Origin: Christiangramia sp.
GTDB taxonomy: Bacteria; Bacteroidota; Bacteroidia; Flavobacteriales; Flavobacteriaceae
NCBI RefSeq assembly: GCF_029937855.1
Contig: NZ_JAPYPC010000001.1
Span: 9,275 to 73,274, forward strand
Length of the DNA stretch: 64,000 bases
Reading direction: 5' to 3'
The position numbers were made by a program, and so were the translations under genes. Of the stretch, positions 44,132-52,542 are shown in pieces (the first letter of the stretch is position 1; the number at the start of each line of letters is the position of its first letter). The notes below the pieces were generated by a model. It had not been told where the DNA came from. It saw only the letters and a list, made by a program, of their open reading frames with translations, and did not search any database.

Positions 44132-45820
44132 TTAAGAATTAAAAATCTGTTCCAGAATTTTTTCTGTAATTAAATAAGTAGGTTTCACCCCTGAGGTGCC
44201 AAGACCTCCGGAAGCAAGGGTACTACCTGTTTCCAGAGGGTTATCTGAAGCATAATAGGCATATCTTACCTTCACCTCCTCATCAATGCTTCCCCGTAAC
44301 CTCGAGGCCGCCTGAATTGCTTTCTGATAGTGTGCCCCTTCCATTTCCAGGCCGCAAACGTTCCAGGTAGAATCATGAAAAAACCTCAAAATATCTTTAT
44401 TCTGAAGCGAAGTTCCTAAAACAGTTATCATCGCCCCGTCCACTACATTAATTCCGTGGCCTTCAAGATCTGATTTCTTTAACTGATTTCTAAATGGATA
44501 ATTATCTGCCGTTCCCTCAAATAAATGGGCATCTGGGATCATAATATCTCCTTTCCCGCCTTCCAAAATTCCAGCCTTCCCCATTATCGAAATCGACTTT
44601 ACGTTCATTCTCATCTCTTTATTCTCATGGTTAAATGGTTTTAGAAGCTCATCCATAGTTTCGTATGCCTGCTCCCCAAAAGCATAATCCATTACGATAA
44701 TCACCGGTTTTTCTTCTTTTTTTAATTCACTGAGCCTGGTTCCGGTAAACCCATCTTCCAATTTATCGGTATCAAAGATCTGAACGTCAATATTAGTTCC
44801 GCTTTTATCTTCAATAAAAAACATCCCTTTATCTAAAGCGGTTTTGGTCACTTTGTTTCGTAATGAACCATTGCCGCTATCACTCAACTCTTCGTAGATA
44901 TCCAGGGCTTTCTTTTTCTTTAATTCGGCTTTTAGGGCGCAGGGGGTATATAGCGTGTTCATAACGCTATGCATATTCGCACTGATGATATGGATTGGCC
45001 TATCCATTAGGTCATTTTCAATTAGCTTTAATTTAATATCGTTAGACCAAATTTCTCCGTGAATATGATGTCCCAGGCGTTCCCTAAGTACCGGGCTAAA
45101 AGTGATAATCCTTTTTTCATTCTTTATGGCTTCACGTATCGCCATTTTCCCGAGCGACCAAATAACTCTCAAAAATCGATCTGGGTTATTTGGACTTGAA
45201 AATTTAGGATATAAGCTGTTTATTTCACTAAAAGTCCTACCTAAAATACTGGCAGTATGCGTAAGAGCAATCTCACGCTGTGCCTGAGTTAAATCTTTAG
45301 TTTGAGTGACTGCGAACTCTAATTTTTCCCAATCCCTGTTTACACTACCATCTTCGTCTATCAAAACCCTTTTCATGATCTTATGCGATTCGATAAAAAG
45401 GAAGGTAAGATGGGTGAGAATATCATATATTTCAGATCTTCCGCGGGTAATCTCAATATTCATCTGCTCTTCATCAATCCTATAACAATTCCTTCTCCTT
45501 TTAGGCGGAACTATGGGTTTAAAATGCGAATTTCCGTAGCCTTCATCACTGGTAAGGTTTATAAACCGGCATTCTTCAATTCCTTTCGGAAGCCTGTCTA
45601 TTACATATAATAAGCCTTCTAATTCAGCTTTATCGTTTGCAATAGAGCCATAAATTTCAGGTCTTAAAGTAAGCAGGGATTCCCTAAGCGTTTCTCCGGA
45701 AACACCCATTGGTTTATAGAAACCCCTATTGAAAAGGTGTCTCATGGTTATATACATGCGTTCAATAGCGCCTGAACTTTCCTGTGCTCTTGTTCTGCCC
45801 TGTAATTTTAATATAGACAT
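44132..45820 (-). CDS. DUF6909-type protein with nucleoside-phosphorylase-like C-terminus
   Basis: A 562-aa protein without signal peptide or membrane helix. I recall a flavobacterial family called DUF6909 for this gene. The N-terminal 230 residues are helical with no recognised motif. The C-terminal half carries motifs reminiscent of the PNP/MTA-nucleosidase superfamily: GLEMEGAHY (490-498), and YYASDNPLE with Ser525-Asp526, akin to the EMEA and SD catalytic motifs there. A nucleoside or nucleotide-sugar related role is therefore possible but unproven. It is embedded between the GH3 gene and rmlC with 9-bp gaps. Confidence 0.72.
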   Translation of the reverse strand: MSILKLQGRTRAQESSGAIERMYITMRHLFNRGFYKPMGVSGETLRESLLTLRPEIYGSIANDKAELEGLLYVIDRLPKGIEECRFINLTSDEGYGNSHFKPIVPPKRRRNCYRIDEEQMNIEITRGRSEIYDILTHLTFLFIESHKIMKRVLIDEDGSVNRDWEKLEFAVTQTKDLTQAQREIALTHTASILGRTFSEINSLYPKFSSPNNPDRFLRVIWSLGKMAIREAIKNEKRIITFSPVLRERLGHHIHGEIWSNDIKLKLIENDLMDRPIHIISANMHSVMNTLYTPCALKAELKKKKALDIYEELSDSGNGSLRNKVTKTALDKGMFFIEDKSGTNIDVQIFDTDKLEDGFTGTRLSELKKEEKPVIIVMDYAFGEQAYETMDELLKPFNHENKEMRMNVKSISIMGKAGILEGGKGDIMIPDAHLFEGTADNYPFRNQLKKSDLEGHGINVVDGAMITVLGTSLQNKDILRFFHDSTWNVCGLEMEGAHYQKAIQAASRLRGSIDEEVKVRYAYYASDNPLETGSTLASGGLGTSGVKPTYLITEKILEQIFNS

Positions 45821-45829
45821 AGTAACTTT

Positions 45830-47323
45830 TTAAATAATCTCTTTTAATTTATCTGCGATTTTCCGGTCGTTGGAAAGCCTTGGAAGCTTATTTTGACCAC
45901 CTAATTTACCTATGGATTTCATATAATTCTGAAAAGCATTCTGCGGAACTCTGGTGACCTTCAGTCGCTGAAGGATACTTCCTTCTATAAGATCCAGGTA
46001 ATAGGAATTCTGTTTTTGTAACGACCTGTCGATAATTTCAGCAAATTTATTCAAATCTCCCGGTTCCTGCTCAAATTCTACAAACCATTCGTGAAACGGA
46101 AGTTCATCTCCGTCAGGGTTTATTTGCGGTGCCACTGTAAATTCGCTGATAGCAGCTCCTGTTGCAGCCACAGCTTCCTGCATCGCCTGTTCCACCTCTT
46201 TAGCGATAACGTGTTCTCCAAAAGCTGATATAAAATGTTTTATCCTTCCCGAAACAATTACCCGATAAGGTTTATCTGAAGTGAACTGTATGGTATCCCC
46301 AATATTATATGCCCAAAGTCCAGCCGTAGAAGAAATGATCATGACGTAATTCACGCCAATTTCCACATCTTTCAATAATAATCTTTTGGGAGCTTCCTCG
46401 TAAAATTCATCAGCCTTAATAAACTCATAGAACATTCCTGAATCTAGCTGAAGCAGCATTCCCTTTTCATCCTGTTTGTCCTGAAAAGCAAAAAAACCTT
46501 CCGAAGCCGGATAAAGCTCTATACTGTCTACTTTTCTCCCAATAAGATTTTCAAATTTAGAACGGTATGGTTCATAATTTACTCCTCCATAAATGAAAAG
46601 ATTAAAATTAGGGAAGATCTCCCCTACTTTTTTTCCTGTATTATCTATAAGTCTTTCAAAATACATTTGTACCCAGGAGGGTATTCCGCTGATGACAGAC
46701 ATATCTTCTTTCGCCGTTTCATCTACAATTGCCTCCACCTTATCTTCCCAGTCTTCAATACAATTGGTTTCCCAGCTTGGCATCCTGTTTTTCTGAAGAT
46801 ATGCGGGAACATAATGCGCTACAATTCCTGAAAGTCGGCCTAGTTTAACTCCATTTTTTTCATCAAGCTCTGGACTTCCCTGAAGAAAGATCATTTTTCC
46901 GTCTACAAATTTCGAATTTCCAGTGTCTTCGATATAGCAAAGAATGGCGTTTCTCGCGGCATTAATATGGGTAGGCATGGAATCTTTGGTAAGCGGAATA
47001 TACTTTGCCCCGCTGGTTGTTCCAGAAGTTTTTGCGTAGTAAAGAGGTTTTCCCGGCCATAGAATATCTTTTTGACCTTTCACCATAAGATCTACATATG
47101 GTTTCAGCTCCTCGTAATCCCTTACCGGAACGTTTTGCATAAAATCCTGATGTGTCCTGATATGATCAAAATTATGCTCCTTTCCGAATTTGGTAGCTTT
47201 AGCCTTTCTAATTAGCTCTTGAAAAACTTTTTCCTGGGTCTTATGCGGATGTGAAGCCCAATAATCTATCTTTTTCCTAATGCGGGAGGCAAATATTTTA
47301 GCAGTAAAAGATTTTATAGACAT
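45830..47323 (-). CDS. GH3 family acyl-adenylate-forming protein
   Basis: A 497-aa protein of the GH3 family, known from plants where members conjugate amino acids to auxin or jasmonate by way of an acyl-adenylate. Motifs seen: YYAKTSGTTSGAKYIPLT (ATP phosphate loop), ELYPASEGFFAF and YNIGDTIQFTSDKPYRVIVSGR. Bacterial GH3 proteins are common in Bacteroidota, but their substrates are mostly unknown. It follows the M23 gene by 3 bp in a run of envelope-related genes. Confidence 0.88.
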   Translation of the reverse strand: MSIKSFTAKIFASRIRKKIDYWASHPHKTQEKVFQELIRKAKATKFGKEHNFDHIRTHQDFMQNVPVRDYEELKPYVDLMVKGQKDILWPGKPLYYAKTSGTTSGAKYIPLTKDSMPTHINAARNAILCYIEDTGNSKFVDGKMIFLQGSPELDEKNGVKLGRLSGIVAHYVPAYLQKNRMPSWETNCIEDWEDKVEAIVDETAKEDMSVISGIPSWVQMYFERLIDNTGKKVGEIFPNFNLFIYGGVNYEPYRSKFENLIGRKVDSIELYPASEGFFAFQDKQDEKGMLLQLDSGMFYEFIKADEFYEEAPKRLLLKDVEIGVNYVMIISSTAGLWAYNIGDTIQFTSDKPYRVIVSGRIKHFISAFGEHVIAKEVEQAMQEAVAATGAAISEFTVAPQINPDGDELPFHEWFVEFEQEPGDLNKFAEIIDRSLQKQNSYYLDLIEGSILQRLKVTRVPQNAFQNYMKSIGKLGGQNKLPRLSNDRKIADKLKEII

Positions 47324-47326
47324 AGG

Positions 47327-48202
47327 TTAATCGAAATCAATATATTCTGAAGGATCTACAGGGTTTCCTTCATTCCAAAGTTCAAAGTGTAGATGAGGAC
47401 CAGTAGTCAATTCTCCTGTATTTCCTGCTGTGGCAACCACTTCGCCTCCACGCACCATATCCCCCTGGGATTTGGTAAGCGAAGCGTTGTGTTTATACAC
47501 TGAAAGTAGCCCATAGCTATGTTCAATGATGATCACATAACCTGTTTCTGCGGTCCATTCAGCAAAAATCACCCTTCCGTCTGCCACAGATTTTATAGGA
47601 GAATTTCTAGTGGTAACAATATCTACGGCATAATGCCTGTCTTCTAAATTATATTCCTCAGAAATTGAGCCTTTAACCGGTGGAAACAGGGAGAAATTAA
47701 TATTATCTGTAGCCGTTGGTAAAATATTATATTTGTCCTCCTGGGCAACTTCTTCCCTAAGCAACGAATCTGCTTTGATCCTGTTTATTTCTTCATATTC
47801 TATATCTGTAATAGGCTTGCTTAATACTGAATCCCTATTTAACTGATCGATATCTAATTCGCCGGTTAAGGCATTTTTAATGGAACTCAAATATTGATCG
47901 TTCAGCCTGATCACATTTTGAAGCGAATCTGAAGTATATGCAAGATGGGTTGCTTCTTCTTTAAGTTGTGCACTGGAATAACCTGGTATATATTCGCGTA
48001 AAGGGGTAAAAGCGATTAAAATGGTGGTAGCGGCTATTAAAAAAATTACTGATAGGCCAACAACTACGAAAACATTCAGCTTTGTTAATCTAAATGAAAA
48101 ACGCTCTTCAAACGTATCTTCATTTAGCACCACCATCCTATATTTATGAAGCAGCTTTTTGGTAAATTTCTTTTTTGCTTTCGTATCCTTAGCCATAGCC
48201 AT
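47327..48202 (-). CDS. M23 family metallopeptidase, membrane anchored
   Basis: A 291-aa type II membrane protein: basic cytoplasmic N-terminus, membrane helix at about 43-65, a short coiled-coil stretch and an LytM/M23 domain (about 175-291). Unlike the EnvC-like protein in this window, it keeps the zinc and catalytic residues: His190 and Asp194 (HYAVD), His238, and HLH at 270-272. It should be an active peptidoglycan endopeptidase in the periplasm. It is the first gene of a seven-gene minus-strand run ending at the GT2 gene. Start at the ATG at 48202, 9 nt or so after the predicted transcript start. Confidence 0.9.
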   Translation of the reverse strand: MAMAKDTKAKKKFTKKLLHKYRMVVLNEDTFEERFSFRLTKLNVFVVVGLSVIFLIAATTILIAFTPLREYIPGYSSAQLKEEATHLAYTSDSLQNVIRLNDQYLSSIKNALTGELDIDQLNRDSVLSKPITDIEYEEINRIKADSLLREEVAQEDKYNILPTATDNINFSLFPPVKGSISEEYNLEDRHYAVDIVTTRNSPIKSVADGRVIFAEWTAETGYVIIIEHSYGLLSVYKHNASLTKSQGDMVRGGEVVATAGNTGELTTGPHLHFELWNEGNPVDPSEYIDFD

Positions 48203-48214
48203 ATTTAAGTTTTA

Positions 48215-48222
48215 CAAAGATA
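48215..48222 (-). promoter_or_regulatory. Predicted -7 element (TATCTTTG) for the M23-to-GT2 run
   Basis: On the minus strand an exact TAnnTTTG match, leaving a leader of about 9 nt to the ATG at 48202. A -33 TTG at 19-21 bp is not seen. Confidence 0.5.
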
Positions 48223-48324
48223 AATGAAATAATTTGCTCACTATAAGCCAAAATAACTTATTAAGGAGGTATTATTCCGTAGCAATTTATTGTCTTCTTA
48301 ACGTTTATATTGCGTAATTCTTGT

Positions 48325-48332
48325 TAAGTTTG
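48325..48332 (+). promoter_or_regulatory. Predicted -7 element (TAAGTTTG) for tatA
   Basis: An exact TAnnTTTG match 20 nt upstream of the tatA ATG. Confidence 0.5.
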
Positions 48333-48351
48333 TATTTCTAAATTAAAAGAC

Positions 48352-48561
48352 ATGAATGCATTTATTTTGCCTTTGGCTATAGGAGCACCACAAATAATAT
48401 TAATAGTAGTGGTAATATTATTGCTTTTTGGAGGACGTAAGATTCCTGAATTAATGAGAGGCTTGGGAAGTGGAATTAAAGAATTTAAGGATGCTTCAAA
48501 AGACGACGAAAATGGAGCAACTCCAGACGACAGTAAAAAAGTTCCGGAAGAAAACAAATAA
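48352..48561 (+). CDS. tatA: Sec-independent translocase protein TatA/TatE
   Basis: A 69-aa protein: membrane helix at about 10-27, hinge [20 protein letters not shown], and an acidic polar tail. TatA forms the pore-like part of the twin-arginine pathway, which exports folded proteins. The hinge FG pair and amphipathic helix are intact. tatC is not in this window. It is monocistronic, with a strong terminator directly after it. Confidence 0.93.
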   Translation: MNAFILPLAIGAPQIILIVVVILLLFGGRKIPELMRGLGSGIKEFKDASKDDENGATPDDSKKVPEENK

Positions 48562-48584
48562 ACTTCCGTACTTATATAAAAAAT

Positions 48585-48613
48585 AAAACCCAACTAAAAT
48601 AGTTGGGTTTTTT
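48585..48613. terminator. Bidirectional terminator between tatA and the DUF4837 gene
   Basis: A perfect 10-bp stem AACCCAACTA (48587-48596)/TAGTTGGGTT (48600-48609), loop AAA, with T-run after it on the plus strand and A-rich sequence before it, so it can end both convergent transcripts. Confidence 0.9.
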
Positions 48614-48640
48614 ATTTGAGGCTGTCTAGAAAGTTTTTAT

Positions 48641-49627
48641 TTAATCAATCTTCGCTGATTGCAAAATAGCATCCAGTTCAAAAATATTATCCCTTTTGCT
48701 TCTGGAAGGTGAGAATACAAATCCTTCCAGAATTATAAATCGGTTATTTTCTTCATCTTTCACAGCATAATTCACAAATGGACCTGCCATAAAATCATTT
48801 TGAACCTCCCAGGTTCCTCGGGTTTCATAAGCAAATTTGCCGTCAATTTTGGTCTCGAAAAGATAAGGCGCATAAGCCTTTTCGGTAATCATATAAGAGT
48901 CTTCCAATCTACCGGGAATCTGAGCTTCCCCAATGGAATCCCTCATTTTAATAATATTTGAGATTACGCTGGAATCATTTTCAATCTGGCTCATAGGAAC
49001 TTCATATACCAGAATCTCCATACTCCCTTTTGGGATCTCTTTTCTTATCCAGGAAAAATTTTCCTCCTCTTTAGCATATCTATAGGCAGTTGGAAATTTA
49101 AGACTAACCCCAAATTTCTCTTCCAATGCATCATCTTTTTTTAAGGATTTTCTAATTCTCCGCTGTTTTTCAGTTAATTCTGTCTTTTTGAGGATTTTTA
49201 CAATAGAATCAGACTGTTTATTTATAACCTCGATTATTTCATCGGAGCTTTTTCCCTGAATAACAATACCGGTTTGAGGTCTGGAGAATTCATCTTTAAA
49301 GAGATCCATTCCTTTATTACCTCCTTCTTCTATCTTTAGAAAGATTCGGCTGTTTCTAACAAAACCCGTAAAAGTTTCCGGTGGAATTTGGCTCAGACTG
49401 AATAAAGGCTCTTCCTGGGGCAGGCCATCTACGGGTGCGGCCAGATTTTCCCTTATTGCCTCTCCTACTTCTCCTTCCCAGAGATTATTCTCTATTACTA
49501 CCGTGAGTTGATTGATGTTTCCCGAAGAATCAGATAATATTCTATCGTCTCGATTAGATGATTTCTCATCGCTTTTACATGAAATTAAAAAGAAAATACT
49601 GGCTAGCAGGATTAGGCTACGTTTCAT
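48641..49627 (-). CDS. DUF4837 family lipoprotein
   Basis: A 328-aa lipoprotein, lipobox FLISC with Cys17 followed by KSDEKSS. The mature chain (NNLWEGEVGEAIRENLAAPV, then EVQNDFMAGPFVNYAVKDEE) matches the Bacteroidota DUF4837 family, of unknown function. It lies 26 bp after the MltD-like gene and probably forms an operon with it and pgk. A role near peptidoglycan is guesswork from context. Confidence 0.82.
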   Translation of the reverse strand: MKRSLILLASIFFLISCKSDEKSSNRDDRILSDSSGNINQLTVVIENNLWEGEVGEAIRENLAAPVDGLPQEEPLFSLSQIPPETFTGFVRNSRIFLKIEEGGNKGMDLFKDEFSRPQTGIVIQGKSSDEIIEVINKQSDSIVKILKKTELTEKQRRIRKSLKKDDALEEKFGVSLKFPTAYRYAKEEENFSWIRKEIPKGSMEILVYEVPMSQIENDSSVISNIIKMRDSIGEAQIPGRLEDSYMITEKAYAPYLFETKIDGKFAYETRGTWEVQNDFMAGPFVNYAVKDEENNRFIILEGFVFSPSRSKRDNIFELDAILQSAKID

Positions 49628-49653
49628 TTTTTCGGTTTTGATTTAAATCGTCT

Positions 49654-51240
49654 TTACCCCTTGGAAAGTTTGAGTTTCATACCCGGTTTCAGACTATTTG
49701 TGTTCATATCATTCCATGACCTCAAATTTTGTACCGTAACTCCCGGGAATTTTTTTGAAATACTCCAAAGCGAATCTCCATTCTTAACAGTATAAATTCT
49801 GGGATTAGAACTTTTATCTGAATCGCCTGATGTGTTGTTCGAGGCAACTTCAACAGGTTTACGGGGGTAAATCGTGAGATATTGGCCAATTCTAAGGGTA
49901 TTACCCCTCATATTGTTCCAGCGCTTGATACTGCTTATTCCCACGCCATATTTTTCCGCAATTTTACCTAAATAATCTCCACTTCTCACTTTATACCGAA
50001 TTCGATCTTCCGTTTCCACATATTTTGGAAGTGCTTTCTTTTCCTCCACCATCTGATTTTCTATAAAATCATAGATCGCACTTTCGTTAGAAACAAATTT
50101 CCCGGTAGCCGGTTTTGGAAGTCTTACACTATACTGCTCATCCTCTACAAAAGGAATAATATCCAGTTTATAGCTAGGATTTAAAAATTGCAACATCTCC
50201 TTTTCCACTCCGGTAACTTTGGAAATTTGATCAAAAGATAAAAGCTGTTTTACCTTAATAGTATCAGTTTCAAAATAAACAACATCTGGCTTTGAAGGTT
50301 GAAAATTATGCTCATCTGCATATTCGAATAAATAAAGAGTTGCTAGAAAAGCAGGAACATAACCCGCTGTTTCACGTGGAAGAAATCTTCTTAAATGCCA
50401 GTAATCTGTAGAACCACCGCTTCTTCTAATCGCTTTGGAAACATTGCCGGGGCCGGAGTTATAAGATGCCAATACTAGATCCCAATCCCCAAACACCTTG
50501 TAAAGACTGGCTAAATACTGTGCAGCAGCTTCCGTAGCCCTTTCAGGGTCCATACGTTCGTCTACATAAGAGCTTACGTCCAAACCATGCATTTTACCTG
50601 TTGTAAACATAAACTGCCAAAGACCGGTTGCCCCTACCCTGGATTTAGCCCTGGGATTAAGGGCAGATTCAACAATCGCCAGGTACTTAATTTCTAAAGG
50701 AATATCATATTTATCAAGTTCCTGTTCAAACATTGGAAAATAATAGCTACTTAGAGCCATTAAACGTTCCATACCTTGCTTATTTCTTTTTAGATAGGAC
50801 TTGATAACGCTTTCTAAGATAGGATTGTACTCCACATTAAAGGGAGTCCTCGCATTGAGCTTGGCTAGCCGTGCCTTAAGCGTATCTGTAGGAAGATCTT
50901 TATAAACTACTTCTTCATAATCTTGCTCTCTGATACTTTTCTGCATATTTTCAAAAAGCTCTGAATTTGTTAATTCAAGCTTCCAGAGGGAATCTATGGT
51001 TTTAGCCTGGGGAAGGTCTTCTAATTTAACTTTTGAAGAATCCCTAATTGCTGCAGAAATCGGTAATTTATCCCTGAATTCAGGATCTGGCTCTGCAAGT
51101 TTGATCTCTGTATCATCGCTCTTTTGAAATATCTGAACTCTAAAATTGGCTTTTTCCACCCGTTCCTTGTTCTTCTTTTCCTGGGCCAGGCTAGACATCC
51201 CGGCGAGGAGCAACAACAATAAAAATCTTCGTTTCAGCAT
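49654..51240 (-). CDS. MltD-like lytic transglycosylase with two LysM domains
   Basis: A 528-aa exported enzyme that cleaves peptidoglycan glycan strands to 1,6-anhydro ends. A signal peptide covers residues 1-19. The SLT domain (about 175-320) has catalytic Glu191 in IVESALNPRAKS, GATGLWQFM, and the RETAGYVP block. Two LysM modules follow at about 408-452 and 484-527 (SGDYLGKIAEKYGVGISSI; NGDSLWSISKKFPGVTVQNL). It follows pgk by 49 bp. A parS-like sequence lies in the codons of PRET. Confidence 0.93.
   Translation of the reverse strand: MLKRRFLLLLLLAGMSSLAQEKKNKERVEKANFRVQIFQKSDDTEIKLAEPDPEFRDKLPISAAIRDSSKVKLEDLPQAKTIDSLWKLELTNSELFENMQKSIREQDYEEVVYKDLPTDTLKARLAKLNARTPFNVEYNPILESVIKSYLKRNKQGMERLMALSSYYFPMFEQELDKYDIPLEIKYLAIVESALNPRAKSRVGATGLWQFMFTTGKMHGLDVSSYVDERMDPERATEAAAQYLASLYKVFGDWDLVLASYNSGPGNVSKAIRRSGGSTDYWHLRRFLPRETAGYVPAFLATLYLFEYADEHNFQPSKPDVVYFETDTIKVKQLLSFDQISKVTGVEKEMLQFLNPSYKLDIIPFVEDEQYSVRLPKPATGKFVSNESAIYDFIENQMVEEKKALPKYVETEDRIRYKVRSGDYLGKIAEKYGVGISSIKRWNNMRGNTLRIGQYLTIYPRKPVEVASNNTSGDSDKSSNPRIYTVKNGDSLWSISKKFPGVTVQNLRSWNDMNTNSLKPGMKLKLSKG
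50369..50384. other. parS-like site with one mismatch, inside the transglycosylase gene
   Basis: TGTTTCACGTGGAAGA matches the parS consensus TGTTNCACGTGNAACA at all but one position. It encodes the conserved Pro-Arg-Glu-Thr of the SLT domain, so a chance match from codon use is quite possible. It is 5.4 kb from the nearest clear parS. Confidence 0.3.
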
Positions 51241-51289
51241 AGGTTCATTTTACATTATCAAACGAAAAGTTATCAAACTTCGTACCTGA

Positions 51290-52474
51290 TTAATTTTTAA
51301 TTGCTTCAATTCCTGGTAAGGATTTTCCTTCTAACATCTCTAACATTGCACCACCACCGGTAGAAACATAACTTACTTTATCTTCAAGTCCGAATTTTTT
51401 AACAGCTGCAACAGAGTCCCCTCCTCCAACAAGCGAAAAAGCGCCGTCTTTAGTTGCTTCAGCAATAGCTTCTCCCAACTCTATAGTTCCTTTGGCAAAA
51501 GTATCCATCTCAAAAACACCCATAGGGCCGTTCCATAATATGATTTTAGAATCTTTGATTACACTGGAAAAATTACTCACGGTTTCCGGACCAATATCGA
51601 GACCCATCCAACCATCAGGTATATTATCTACACTTTCGGTCTGGGTGCTTGCCTGTTCAGAAAAGCTATCACCAATAACCGAATCTACCGGCAGATGGAC
51701 TTCCACACCTTTTTCTTTAGCCTTTTTTAATATTTCCAGGGCAAGCTCCTGTTTATCATCTTCCACCAGGGAATTCCCAATATGCCCTCCCTGAGCTTTG
51801 ATGAAGGTATAAGTCATTCCTCCGCCAATAATCAAATGGTCAATTTTATCTAAAATATTCTCAATAACAGTGATTTTAGAAGAAACCTTAGCCCCACCAA
51901 GAACTGCAGTGACTGGTTTTTCAGAACTATTTAAAACCTTATCCAGGCTTTTAATCTCTTTGGCCAAAAGATAACCGAAGCATTTATCCTCAAAGAATTT
52001 TGCAACTACTGTGGTGGAAGCATGGGCTCTGTGAGCAGTACCGAAAGCATCATTCACATAAATATCTCCTAGTTTGGAGAGGCTTTGGGCAAATTTCTCA
52101 TCACCTTTAGTTTCTTCCTCATGAAAACGAAGATTTTCCAATAAAAGGATTTCTCCTGATTCTAAATTTTTAGCAGCATTTTCTACCTCTTCCCCAACAC
52201 AATCTTCCACAAATTTCACCTCCACGCCGAGAATTTCAGAAACCTTACCGGTAATATGCTGAAGCGAATATTTACTTTCTTTCCCTTTTGGTCTTCCCAA
52301 ATGAGACATTAAAACAACACTACCTCCATCTTCCAGGATTTTAACGATAGTTGGTTTCGCCGCTTCAATACGATTCGTATCGGTTACTTCCATATCCTCA
52401 TTCAAAGGAACGTTGAAATCCACTCTGATGAGGGCTCTTTTATCATCAAAATTGTAGTCGTCTATTGTTTTCAT
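51290..52474 (-). CDS. pgk: Phosphoglycerate kinase
   Basis: A 394-aa glycolytic kinase transferring phosphate between 1,3-bisphosphoglycerate and ADP. The N-terminal signature [14 protein letters not shown], the substrate-binding MSHLGRPKG, and the C-terminal [13 protein letters not shown] with STGGGAMLE are all present. Length is normal. It has its own promoter and probably drives the downstream MltD-like and DUF4837 genes too. Confidence 0.98.
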   Translation of the reverse strand: MKTIDDYNFDDKRALIRVDFNVPLNEDMEVTDTNRIEAAKPTIVKILEDGGSVVLMSHLGRPKGKESKYSLQHITGKVSEILGVEVKFVEDCVGEEVENAAKNLESGEILLLENLRFHEEETKGDEKFAQSLSKLGDIYVNDAFGTAHRAHASTTVVAKFFEDKCFGYLLAKEIKSLDKVLNSSEKPVTAVLGGAKVSSKITVIENILDKIDHLIIGGGMTYTFIKAQGGHIGNSLVEDDKQELALEILKKAKEKGVEVHLPVDSVIGDSFSEQASTQTESVDNIPDGWMGLDIGPETVSNFSSVIKDSKIILWNGPMGVFEMDTFAKGTIELGEAIAEATKDGAFSLVGGGDSVAAVKKFGLEDKVSYVSTGGGAMLEMLEGKSLPGIEAIKN

Positions 52475-52489
52475 AGTATTGCTTTCTTA

Positions 52490-52497
52490 CAAATATA
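52490..52497 (-). promoter_or_regulatory. Predicted -7 element (TATATTTG) for pgk
   Basis: On the minus strand an exact TAnnTTTG match, giving a leader of about 12 nt. It lies back to back with the holB element 35 bp away. Confidence 0.55.
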
Positions 52498-52531
52498 ATT
52501 TTTTCCGAAGATAATAAAGCTTATATAATTT

Positions 52532-52539
52532 TATATTTG
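52532..52539 (+). promoter_or_regulatory. Predicted -7 element (TATATTTG) for holB
   Basis: An exact TAnnTTTG match with its last base 4 nt before the ATG at 52543, predicting a leaderless transcript. The in-frame TTG at 52537 is inside the element and cannot be the start if this promoter is used. Confidence 0.55.
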
Positions 52540-52542
52540 CCT

